From Gossypium raimondii (Eukaryota; Streptophyta; Magnoliopsida; Malvales; Malvaceae): DNA of 64,000 nt. The stretch spans positions 52,919,733 to 52,983,732 of the forward strand of contig NC_068571.1 in the NCBI RefSeq assembly GCF_025698545.1. Direction: 5' to 3'. The notes under the pieces were generated by a model. The model saw nothing but the letters and a program-made list of their open reading frames with translations. It did not search any database and was not told where the DNA came from. A program made the position numbers and the translations under genes. Positions 35,701-47,100 of this stretch are shown here, in pieces (position 1 is the stretch's first letter; each line of letters opens with the position of its first letter).

Positions 35701-38227
35701 TTAGTACAAAGACAAGCAAGCATGCTAATAAAACTGATTTTGTATAGAGACTTAGGTCCTGATAGACCTATGTGAGTACACATATTTCCAATGATTACAA
35801 CAGAGCCTGTGTTAGCAGTAAACAACTTCATTGTTAGACTTGCTTATATGGGTAAAATCTCAGAGATAAGTGGATGCTTACACAGAGGACTTGGTATAAG
35901 TCCACAGAGTTTGGATTTTTAGTATGAAAAGAGAAAAGAATTACACTATTATCGTCCTTGTTGTAACTAAACCATCTCGGTCATCTTGGGCAACTGTCAA
36001 CACTTCATCAGGCTTGGTGTGATAAAGATGGAGGCTGACTGGTTTACTAAATGCAAAATTTGCCATTGCGTTCCACCAAAGCATTAACATCCCGATAGAT
36101 ATGTTTAAAATTCACTTCCCAATCCAAATTTAGCATTCCGTTAACAGATCGGAATACAACATTAAAACTATGCCTTTCTCCTCTACTGCAAATTGCTTTA
36201 GCCACTGAGAGGTTGACTTCCAGCAAAGTCCTCCTCACTCCCATATTATGGCTACTGTTAAACCATCATTCACCCCCCACATTTCAGCGTCAAAGACCGA
36301 GCAACATCCTATGTGTATGATATGTTTACATTTTGCCTTCCGATCTCACTGCTTCGCTCTCATGCTTGTTTAAATACTGTATATTGTGCTGGTCTATTCA
36401 TAATTTATGAATCAGTGGTGCAGAGCTATACTCGATGTATGTTGGAGAGGGTGAAGCTTTGTTGCGAAATACATTTCGTAGAGCGCGTCTGGCAGCACCA
36501 AGCATAATTTTCTTTGATGAAGCTGATGTTGTTGCTGCTAAACGGTTAGCATGTAGCATTTTACTTAATAGAGTTCGTATTACTTGATTTTCTCTAAAAT
36601 CTAGATTTTCTCATATTCTAGGTTTTGGATTATGTTTTTCATGTGCTATTTGGTTTTGACAATTAGACACCATTTTATTGACTCAATGCTCTTATTTCAT
36701 AATGTATTTGGCAAGATAATGAAATGTATTGGGTGAAGTCTAGATTGTGGTCATGCATGGTTATGTTTCTAATGATTTTGTCGCCTATAAATACATTCTT
36801 CTCATCATTTTGCTTTGGACTGTTCTAGTAGTTCAAACTGATTTGTTTTATCTTCTCCCTTAAATGGCAGGGGTGGGAGTTCGAGGAACAGTACTACCGT
36901 TGGAGAGAGGCTTCTATCCACTTTACTGACTGAAATGGATGGTTTAGAACAGGCAAAAGTGAGAGATAGTTCCATAAGCTGGTAAAAGTAGCATGGAGGC
37001 CCCTATACTAGGAGTTAGATTCTATTTTGCTCCCTTTGCTCAAAAAATGCACAAATTAGTCCCTATACATGAGATTAAAGAGCAAATTGGTCCTTCTAGT
37101 AAAAATTTCATTCATTTCTACTGTTAAAAACTTGGTTTGTTGACAAAATAACCAGACAATTATACATGGCGTGCCATGTGTACTTCATTCTGACATACAT
37201 GGACTAATTTTTTAACGGTAAAAATGGATGAAATTTTTAACAGAATGATCAGTTTGCTCTTTGGTTTAATATATAAGGACTAATTTGCCCATTTTTTGAG
37301 TGGAAGGGGTAAAATGTAATCCAACTCCTAGTTACAAGGGCCTCCATGGTACTTTTACCTCCATAAGCCTTATTTCCGGTTTGTCAGACTATCAGGGATG
37401 TTATCTAGTTTTCTTTATGTGATTTTTGAGTCAATTCTTTTTCAGGGGATTCTTGTTTTAGCTGCTACCAATCGACCTCATGCAATCGATCCTGCGCTCA
37501 TGCGGCCTGGAAGATTTGATTTGGTAAAGAATCCTTCTTTTATCATCTGACTTTTGACATCGCTGTTTCCCTGTATGGTTTCTTGGTCCTAGCTAGTCTT
37601 ACAATTTCAGTACACCATTAAATCTTGTACTTTTGTCTCGTTAACAAATATAATATATGAATCAATTGAATTGGAAAACTTGAGCATTGTTTCAATGGTC
37701 TTAATTGGTACCTTCTTGAAACAATGAAAATATAGGTGCTCTATGTACCGCCACCTGATATGGAAGCTAGGTATGAGATCCTTCGCGTGCATACACGGAA
37801 CATGAAAATCGGGGATGATGTTGATCTAAGAAGAATAGCAGAAGATACAGAGCTGTTCACGGGAGCCGAATTGGAAGGTTTGTGCAGGGAAGCCGGGATA
37901 GTTGCCCTGAGGGAAAACATATCCGCCACCTTAGTCAGCAATCGACATTTTGAAACAGTGAAGTTGTCCCTAAAACCAGCACTAACAAGAGATGAAATTG
38001 AAACTTATTCATCATTTATGAAGAACCAAGGTTCAATGTTGTCCCCTTCCGGTGCCACCGAGTTGAAACTGAGTACCCGGCAAAAAGCCATAATACAAAA
38101 AGGTAGAAGTTCATTGAGTCAAGCATTTCCAATTAAAATAGGTATTTTGGGTGTCATATTGCTTATTGCTGGTACATATATATTCATGCATAATGAACAA
38201 ACTTCATATGAATCAGTGGTTACATAA
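32687..38227 (+). CDS. CDC48B: CDC48B: double AAA-ATPase without N domain
   Basis: Twelve exons: 32687-32893, 32994-33038, 33259-33314, 33439-33588, 34016-34123, 34574-34673, 34841-35125, 35192-35361, 36416-36544, 36871-36958, 37446-37523, 37736-38227, giving 635 residues in frame. D1 has Walker A GPPGTGKT (about 78-85), Walker [13 protein letters not shown] and the RRSGRFD arginine-finger region. D2 has GPPGCSKT (349-356), [10 protein letters not shown] and MRPGRFD. The usual p97/CDC48 N-terminal cofactor domain is absent, replaced by about 50 residues containing 11 consecutive serines. This is the CDC48B pattern (about 600 residues in Arabidopsis, from memory). CDC48-type ATPases unfold or extract ubiquitinated substrates. 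Residues about 607-623 ([17 protein letters not shown]) form a hydrophobic segment 13 residues from the end, suggesting a tail anchor. Introns 8 and 10 carry transposon insertions. Confidence 0.94.
32711..32743. repeat. (AGC)11 microsatellite in CDC48B exon 1
   Basis: Eleven perfect AGC triplets encode an uninterrupted serine run. Length changes by whole units would keep the frame, so alleles with different serine counts are likely. Confidence 0.9.
35930..36315 (-). pseudogene. LINE-type RNase H domain remnant in CDC48B intron 8
   Basis: On the - strand, broken frames read [16 protein letters not shown], then [12 protein letters not shown], then [20 protein letters not shown] and, after another frame change, [18 protein letters not shown]. 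These follow the order of the RNase H domain at the end of plant non-LTR retrotransposons (family pattern: FDAELWG...L, lEvDs, HIYREAN.vAD). At least one stop and two frame changes make it dead. No reverse transcriptase part is present. Confidence 0.7.
36980..37359. mobile_element. Mutator-type MITE (GGTAAAAG family) in CDC48B intron 10
   Basis: Ends TGGTAAAAGTAGCATGGAGG and CCTCCATGGTACTTTTACC are inverted repeats. Flanks TCCATAAGC (36971-36979) and TCCATAAGC (37360-37368) are an exact 9-bp duplication. Inner blocks (TTTCATTCATTTCTACTGTT and its approximate complement near 37215-37240) also pair, so the transcript could fold into a long hairpin. Confidence 0.85.
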
Positions 38228-38325
38228 AGTATGCTGATGATCTTATATAAATAGTTTGTATCACCTATTTTTTTTGGTAACGTTTGTTTATTTATAGAAA
38301 CTTTTTGTATTCTTTGTTCTTTTGG

Positions 38326-38673
38326 GGTTAAAATATGCCTATGGTCCCTGTATTTTTCAAAATTAGGAATTTAGTCCTTGTACTTGTATTCCAGGATTTT
38401 TATCCTACCTTTTAAATTTCAAGGTTTGGGTTCAATTGTTAATTTTTTTGTTAAATTCATGTTAGTTACAACATTTTTTAACTACATGGCTAAGTTTTAT
38501 TATTATTATTATTATTCCAAAATGCTACAACAAATTTAACCAAAAAAATTATAGTGTTAATAGTTGCTCTTAAATTTTAAAATTTAAAAGAAGAGGATTA
38601 AATTCTTAGGTATACAAGTACAGGGATTAAATTTTTAATTTTTGAGTACAGGGACTATAGGCACATTTTAACC
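38326..38673. mobile_element. MITE about 100 bp downstream of the CDC48B stop
   Basis: Ends GGTTAAAATATGCCTATGGT and (complement) GGTTAAAATGTGCCTATAGT form a clear terminal inverted repeat, with 'ccctgta' following on both sides. Same family and orientation as 31798-32138. It probably lies in or next to the CDC48B 3' untranslated region. Confidence 0.75.
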
Positions 38674-39958
38674 TATTAATTTTAGCTATTTAGGCTAGTT
38701 AATGACATTGAAGACTAAATTATGCTGAATTAACAACTAAATTTAGCAATGACATTTTTGTGTTGTTTAATACAGCGACGATATTAGATGTTGGGTAAAA
38801 GTGGAATATTTGTAACAATTAGTGTTGCTGAATTTAATTTTGGTATATTGACTTATTTGTCTCTTTAAATTTATAAAAAAATTATTTTAATTTTTCATTT
38901 AATTTTTGTTTCTTGTAATTGTTGAAGTTGTATTATTTGTCAAATTATCCTTAAAATGTATGAAAAGTTAATGTTTATTAATTTGTTTATATAGAAGTCC
39001 ACTAGTATGCTATATTAACAATTAATTTTAAAACATATTTTTAAATAGTAAGAATAAAAAATGAAGAATTAATAATAGTAAATATAAAATTAGAGAATTA
39101 AATAAATCATTATACTTTTAAATTTTAAGATATTAATCATGCCAATATTAAATGGGTATTGATGAAAATTTTTTAGACGTTGTTCTTGACATTTTCTAAC
39201 ATATGTTTTATTTTCACACAAATAATTAAATATGATGGTTTATTTTTATTAAATCAAGTGATAAGAAAATTGATATCCCATAAATAAAATATCGGGTTTG
39301 AATATTATAAATGAAGAAATAGTTTTAGAAGAGTTTTTGCTCACTTTTCAAGTATCCAATTCAAGGTCAATTTACCATTGAAGTTTGAAAGTATTGCGAA
39401 AAAGTGTTTCAGAAAAGTGTTTTTGAAAATTTTGATAGTGTTTACTATTGCAGCCTATAAATATTTTTGGGAAGATAAAATGTTTATTTTAAATATAATG
39501 TTATAAGGTAGAAGATTTAATGAAAAGATAAAAGTAATTTTATTGAAAATGCTTTTTCTTTCAAAAGTCAAAACTAAAATTTTGGATTTTAACTTGATTT
39601 AAATCAGCGTCTACTTATTTTCCAAAGTTTTAAATTATAATCACGAGTTAAAAGTTGAATTTTTTCAGATAAACATAGTCTCGCGGAATATTGTCCTTTT
39701 AATAGTAATTGATAAAGCGTGTTAAGATAATGAGATTTCAACAATTATATTGAAAAATCATAAATGAGAGGAATTTCGTTCAAAAATAAATACTGATGAA
39801 AGGACTAGAATTTTTATGTTTGTTAGCCACTACAATTAGATGTTGGTTATTGTGATACGTTTTAAAAATATATAAATATAATATATATTAAATACAATAT
39901 GTTTTCAAAAGAATATTTAATAATCAAAATTCATTTGTTTATGATTTTGAAAGGATAC
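38674..39958. other. AT-rich spacer between CDC48B and the RNase P gene
   Basis: No reading frame, element ends or array can be supported here. Confidence 0.5.
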
Positions 39959-40326
39959 AGGTAAAAGTATCGTGGAAGTCTTTGTATTAGAAATCATATT
40001 TTATTTTGTCCTTCTACTAAAAAAACAAATTACTCTTTATATGTTAAATCAAAACAAAATAGTCTTTTTCTTAAAAATTTCATTCATTTCTATTGTTAAA
40101 AACTGTTATTGTACATAAGTCGGAGGGATAGTGGCACACCACTTGTCACCATCTAATTATTTTACCAACCACGCCAATTTTTAATACTACAAATAGATGA
40201 AAATTTAACAGAAAAGACCTGTGCGCTCTTTGATTTAATATATAAATACTAATTTACCTATTTTTGAGTAAAGAGAGTAAAATATAATTTAACTTTTTGT
40301 ACAGGGATCTCTACGGTAGTTTTACC
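39959..40326. mobile_element. GGTAAAAG-family MITE in the promoter of the PRORP gene
   Basis: Ends GGTAAAAGTATCGTGG and GGTAGTTTTACC plus the shared inner order (TTTCATTCATTTCTATTGTT, then GATGAAAATTTAACAG) identify the family. No 9-bp duplication could be read, so the ends may be eroded. It stops only about 92 bases before the PRORP start codon. Confidence 0.6.
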
Positions 40327-40418
40327 TAATTCTAGCCGAATCCATAGAATTTTATTATTAATTTACTAGACCATGTATTATCAGAAAGACAAAGATGGAT
40401 ATATCCTAACGGCCACAC

Positions 40419-43204
40419 ATGGCCTCCTTTACTTTCACCACTATGCAACAACAGCCAACACACTACTACTTCCTTTCCATCACTCTCTGTAAGTACCCTT
40501 CATCAGCATCTTCCACTCATTTTCTTTACCCTTCACCTCCAAAACACCAAATCCCCCAACATTTTATACATAGAACAAGACATGCTAGTGTTAGACACCA
40601 TTTCAATGCAAAGCTATCCACAAAACACTACGAAAAAAAGGCTAGGAAAGAAACTGGTTCTGGGTTTAGTTCTTCTTCAAGGTCTAGCAATGGTGGAACT
40701 GAAAGGAACAAGTTAGAGAGCCTTTTTAGTTCTGTTTTGGAAGAGAAAGCTGAAAAGAAAAGGTATGTAAAGGATAAGAAAAAAATGGGTTTTGATAGTT
40801 CTTCATTAAAATCATCTAAAACCATGGAAAATAACTCTGTGGTGGGGAAAAAACCAAAGAAAGATAAGGCTAATTCACCTGTAGTACACTTAAGGGTTCA
40901 ATTGGATATGTGTTCAAAAAGAGGGGATGTAATGGGGGCTATTCAGCTATATGATAAAGCTATAAAAGAAGGGATCACAATGGGGCAATATCATTATGCT
41001 GTGCTTTTGTATCTTTGTTCTTCTGCAGCTATGGGTATTGTTCAACCTGCTAAAAGTGGTAGTGGTAATAGACCTGTTTTAAACAATGGTAAATTGGTTG
41101 ATTTTGATAATAGTTTAGCAAATGGGTCTACAAAGCCTTATTATTTAGAAGATGATGAGATTTGGGTAAGTGAAGATGTTAAGAAACATGCGCTGGTTAA
41201 GGGATTTGAGATATACGAGACGATGTGTTCAAGCAATGTACAGATGAACGAAGCGACATTAACATCTGTAGCAAGAATGGCAATGTCAATGGGAGATGGT
41301 GATATGGCATTTGATATGGTAAAACAAATGAAACCACTAGGTATAAACCCTAGATTACGATCTTATGGTCCTGCTTTATCTGTTTTCTGTACTACCGGAG
41401 ACATTAATAAAGCGTTTGAAGTCGAGAAACATATGTTGGAACATGGTGTTCAACCCGAAGAGCCTGAATTAGAAGCACTTTTAAGAGTTAGTGTAGGGGC
41501 TGGAAAAGGTGATAAAGTGTATTATTTATTGCATAAATTAAGAACAAGTGTGAGGAAAGTATCACCTTCTACTGCTGATATAATTGTTAGATGGTTCGAG
41601 AGTAAAGCAGCCTCGAGAGTGGGGAAACGACGAATAGACCAAAAGTTAATGAAGGAAGCAATCGAAAATGGTGGTGGAGGTTGGCACGGACAAGGTTGGT
41701 TAGGTAAAGGAAAATGGAGTATATCATATACAGTTGTTGGTGATGATGCTTTATGTAAATGTTGTGGTGATAAGTTGGCTTTAATCGATCTCGATCCTAT
41801 AGAAACCGAGAAGTTTGCCGAATCAGTTGCTTCGATAGCTATAAAACGAGAGAAGAACTTCAGTTTTCAAAAGTTTCAAGTATGGAAATAATCTTTTTTT
41901 CAATCACTATAATCATGTATGCTTTTGATAAAGTTGTAACTTTATTTTTGTTATAGAAATGGCTTGACTACTATGGACCGTTTGAAGCTGTGGTTGATGC
42001 GGCTAATGTCGGTCTTTTCAGCCAGAAAAGATTCATGCCATCAAAGGTCAATGCTGTTGTTAATGCAATACGACAGAAACTTCCATCAAGGAGATGGCCA
42101 CTTATTGTTTTGCATAACAAACGGATCACTGGACGGAAGATGGATGAACCAGTAAATAAAGCATTAATTGAGAAGTGGAAAAATGCCGATGCTCTATATT
42201 CAACACCAACCGGTTCCAATGATGATTGGTACGAAATACGGGAAGTTACAGCTAACTTGCATGATTGCTCATTTGCATAATGGCACATTACAGTTCTATT
42301 TAATCTGTGCTTCAGGTACTGGTTGTATGCAGCTATCAAGTTTAAGTGTTTAATCGTGACTAACGATGAGATGAGAGACCATACCTTTCAACTTTTGGGA
42401 AATGAATTCTTTCCGAAATGGAAAGAAAGGCATCAAGTGAGTAAAGCTCTCAATATATGCTTAGTTGCTTAGTATGATTCTCTAAAGCAATTCTACTAAT
42501 AAAGAATCTGTCTTTTTTCCTTATCAAAGGTGCATTTCAGTTTCTCAAACACCAGTCCAGTATTTTACATGCCTCCTCCATGTTCGGTAGTAATTCAGGT
42601 AAGTCCCTACGAACTATAAATTGAAAGAATAGAGAGAGATATAGTGTGCTGAATCTTCATATATGCAAATACATGTCAATAGGAATCAGAGAAAGGCCAC
42701 TGGCATATTCCCATTGCATCGGAACTAGATTATGATTCTGAAAGAACATGGTTATGCATTAGACGAGCTAACTCACATGCGGTGAAGGAAGATTCCGTAG
42801 CCATAACGGAAGGTATTACCGAGCTTAGTTTATCAATGTTTCTTCACTCAGCTATCATATGTCACATAGTAGTAGTATGCATGCAATTTATTTGATGTCA
42901 GCAAATTCGACTTTATGGTGTCCCATTGATTTGTTTACATGCAAGGTTTTCATGTGTGACAGATTCGCAGTCTCTTAACCGTAACAAGGAACATACCAGG
43001 TCAACTACTCAAACCGAAGTTAACTCGAATTTCCTGCCATTAAACAATGGAAACTATGATAAACCACAAAAGCTAGCTGAGGAAATGTACAAAAACATCA
43101 CCAGTATTTCGTTTGCTTCTGTCTCCTCCGATCAACACAAAGTTCTATCAGAAATAGAAACTGCAGAGATGCTTGGCAACTGTGTAATCGACTTTCAAAT
43201 ATGA
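40419..43204 (+). CDS. PRORP1: Protein-only RNase P, organellar PRORP1 type
   Basis: Six exons (40419-41879, 41957-42228, 42316-42436, 42530-42598, 42683-42812, 42963-43204) encode 764 residues. The first roughly 140 are serine- and lysine-rich and transit-peptide-like. PPR-type helices follow (about 150-400, for example QLDMCSKRGDVMGAIQLYDK). Next come GGGGWHGQGWLGKGKW (about 417) and a CKCC zinc motif (about 444). The NYN metallonuclease has all four acidic residues: VVDAANVG, NDDW (two) and TNDEMRDH. PRORP removes 5' leaders from pre-tRNAs in mitochondria and plastids. Exon 2 joins as NDDW-YWLYA, setting the 42228 donor. Oddities: A replaces G in the usual DGAN motif, and about 85 residues after RTWLCIRRA extend well beyond the end I recall for Arabidopsis PRORP1. 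Confidence 0.93.
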
Positions 43205-43536
43205 AACAAGTGGCTTTCATGTAAAGTTTTGGAAATTGTATTGAACTACCAGTAGGAATCTGTTTTTAGTTGTATAGTTTTGAAGTGCCTGAGCCGAATT
43301 TATATTGAACTATGGTGTATTTTAGCAGGGTTTTTGCCCATCGGAAGCCGTTTCTTTCTGGAGAGAAAGTATCCAATTTTGCCAAAGTGCAATCCGAATA
43401 TGCCAAGACATTACCAGCGTTATATATATAGCATTTCAATTCTCCTATCTTGATTATGTTTATAATTAGCTAGTTTTCTCCATGTATTGAACTCTTATTC
43501 TTACACTTTTATGTTAATTTGCTCCTCCTTTTTCGA

Positions 43537-43892
43537 AATACCGATAGCAACAGTAGCAACCATTGAGAAATTAAATGAAGAACCAAGGTATGTTGACTCT
43601 CTTTATCTACGCAACATTAGAGTGATATATATACACACATACACATATAGACATTAGCTTGATCTTCCATGTTTCTAACCGGTTCATTATTGTAGGGATT
43701 ATACTGCTTCATGTCCAGTAAAAGTCATAGACAAGCATGAACTCGACACTAAAGAGTGCTGCTTTTCTTCTTCACATGTGCAGACAAGTGACTCAGGATT
43801 CCGCATTAGAACTAATTTAGTTTCATGGTGCATTTTGAGGCAAAAAATTTACATACTTGCAGACCAAGTAAATGACAGAACAGTTTACTAGA
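43537..43892 (+). other. Possible extra 3' exons downstream of PRORP
   Basis: A segment reading IATVATIEKLNEEPR ends at a good donor (AAG-GTATGT near 43588). A later segment begins after TATTGTAG (about 43695) and stays open in the matching phase for some 65 codons (DYTASCPVKVIDKHELDTKE... to TAG at about 43892). Family identity is unknown. It could be an alternative C-terminus of PRORP, a 3' untranslated intron, or a chance frame. Confidence 0.3.
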
Positions 43893-44108
43893 GATGAAGA
43901 CAGCCGGAAAGCAGTTCCCAAATACATCAAATCTTAAAAGAGTCATACAATCACTTCCCTGTCCAAATTTGGACATTAGTTACTGTCCCCAATGGAATCC
44001 TACATTGGACATTTGGACTGAACATATGTATATTACGATAACCTTTCTTTCTAACTATATATACATTTATATGTACTTGTCTCCCAGTTATTGCATTTTC
44101 TCTATCTA

Positions 44109-47100
44109 TCAATAACGACCTTTTGGACTTCTATTGCCACTTAAGGATTCCAGCTTCTCTAGATTAGGAGACTTTTTCTGCATAGAACTAACCGGTGGCT
44201 TGGCCAGTTTTTTGTCATTGTCACCCTTAAAGTAGATTTCTAGATCAGTTGAGCTTCTTCTCCTTGAAGCAATACCCCAACCCATAAAATCTGATAGTGT
44301 TGGTGTGTCTGAACTGCTCACCCTCAATGCATCTTCATCAGATGAGCTAGGGGATGTCTCGGATTTTTGTGGTGATGATGTTTGAGCAAGGGAATCAGCA
44401 TGAAGGACATCCTCGATTCTTGACATGACATTGAAGGCCAAGCTCTCTAGAATCCTTGAATAGCTCTCTAGAATAGCATGTCCTACATCCTGGTGAAAAA
44501 TCGAAGATCAAGTAAGTTTTTTATCATCAACCTTTGAATAACATTTAATGCTTTGCTTGTTGTGTATGTACCCTATTATCTTGTAACTTAGATATATCGA
44601 GTGAAGATTGTGGAAGTCCGGGATAACGTTGCTTTAACAAGATTAAAATAGTTTCCGCCCTTTCTTCGAAGAGTTCCCTTTTTTCCAAGCTAACACCCGA
44701 ACCCCAAGAAGACCTACCGTCTTTTTGGTGCATCTTCCTCTTCCAAATGACAATGGAAGCCTCAATCCTATTCTTAAGGTCAAGAACTTTGTGTTCCGTC
44801 GACAAGTCCATAGTCGAAAGGAATTGTGATGGATCAAAGTGGTCCACTGTAATGCCTTTATAGATCAAATCACCGAGGCTCGCTCTTCCATTCTACGTGA
44901 TGGAGAAGATCAATAAAGGTAACTAAAAAATTGATTAAAAGAAGTTGGTAAAAGTACCATGGAGGCTTTTGTACTAAGAGTCAAATTGCATTTTAGCCCT
45001 TCTACTAAAAAAAAGTCAAATTAGTCCTTGTATGTTGGTTCAAAGAGTAAATTGGCTTTTCTGTTAAAAATTTCGTCCATTTATACTTTTAAAAACTGGC
45101 ATGGCTGACAGAATAATAAAAAATAGAGGGAATTTTTAATAGAATGACCAAGGACTAATTTGCCCATTTTTTCAGTAGAAGGGGCAAAATGCAATCCGAC
45201 TCCTTTACTAGAGCCTTCATGGTACTTTTACCAAAGAAGTCTTATTTCTTTACCCTGGGGAGTGAATCAATGTAACTTTCAGGTATCTCTATTTCAGATA
45301 GTACTTCAGCATTGATAGCCATAGCTGCTTTTAGCACCTGGTTTACTGACTCCTTTTGACACTGCAGCCATCTCCGTGACATTTCCGATAACCCGTTTAC
45401 AGGTACTTTAACAGTTGGATGCCACCATTTATCGTCCCTTTGACCGTTTTCATTCTCTTGGTCATCATCTTTAGAGACATACCAAAATTCTTTTTCTTGT
45501 CCAAAGCCATCAAGAGTCTCCTGTTTTTTAATTATAAATTTTGATCAAATATTTATTTATCATATGATCTTTATCACTAAAAGTTTCATGGAGCCTCTTT
45601 CGAATTGCATTTTACCCTCTCTATTCAAAAAATAAGCAAATTAGTCTTTGTACATTGGATAAAAGAGCAAATTGATTATTTCTGTTAGAAATTTCATCCA
45701 TTTGTCATGTTAAAAATTGGCGTGGCTAACAAAATAACTAGATAGTATCACTTGGCATGCCATGTGTACCTCATGCTAATATATAGGAACTAGTTTTTAA
45801 CAGTACAAACTGATGAAATTTTTAACATAAAGGACTAGTTTGTTCTTTAATCTATCGTACAGAGATTGATTGGCTCATTTTTTTTCAGTAGAAATGGTAA
45901 AATACATCTGAATTATAGTACATGGGCCTCCATGATACTTTTAGCGATTTTTATCAAGTTAACTAGAAGGATAAAGTTACTCACAATAAGCATCGTGTCG
46001 AGTTTTCTTAGACCAGGTATGTTCACAAGCAGATCACTCCTTTGTCTCGTGACCATAATCTGTCCAAATTCGAAACAAGTTGTTGTGAGTTCATATAGTG
46101 AAATGGTAGCACTAGTTCGAAGATTTGTGAGTTATATGTTACCTCCACGTTCGTTCCGTTCTTCGTTTTCTGTTGCGAAGGAACGAATTCGACAATGTGA
46201 TCGGTTACAGATAGAAGCCAATCCATTTCTTTTCTCCACCTTGCTTTGGTTTCTGGTGCCATAGGTCCTAATTTCACTTGTTCCCCAAAAACAGATGCTG
46301 CAATTATCATTTACCAATATGTTCAAATTATCAACATTTTTCATCATGGAAATGAAAAATGAAAGCTAGAAGATCGATGGGATTCGACCCTGAAATTGCC
46401 GGATTTTGTTTCCTATGAGTGGTTACATGAACTAACTAAGCTAAACTTTGAGGTTTTTATTATGCATTTGATAATTAGATTTTGACATAATGTCAGATCT
46501 GATCCTTATTCATTTTTTAACTAAATCTGGTTCTCAATTTGTTAAAAAGAGTCAATTTGATCTTTAATCTTTTAAAAAAAGAGTCGAGTTGATGTTTTTA
46601 ATGGAAACTCTGACTAATATGGCATCCATATCACAACTCACTGTGTACTTCATGCTTTTTTTTTTAATATTGAATTTTTTTCAATTTTGAATATTTTATA
46701 ATTTTAAAATTATTTTTGACGTGGCATATAAGATGAATAATGCCATGTTAGCGTGAAATACATGTAAACTAACATATAAGAAAAGCAATTTGACCCTTTT
46801 TGAAAGTTTTAGAGTCAAATTTAGCTCTAAAAAAATAAAGAAATAAGTTTATCATTATACCGTAAATTTTAGACAAGAAATGTTCTACCTGCTAGGTTTG
46901 TCACTGCATTTGACAAAGCCAAAGCCGAAGGAACACCTTTGCCTCCTCCTGACATATCTTCTCCCAGAAGCAACTTAGAAAACCTTTCCTTCATCTGCTC
47001 CATATCTGTATCAATATATACATGCATATATATATTAGAAGGAAATAATTAGCTTTCTTGTTCATAGATTGTAAAGCAAAAATTAGGAAAATGAGATTAG

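Noticed and set aside
36047-36244. 65-codon minus frame considered as a host gene
   Set aside because: It is one frame of the broken LINE RNase H remnant, with frame breaks on both sides.
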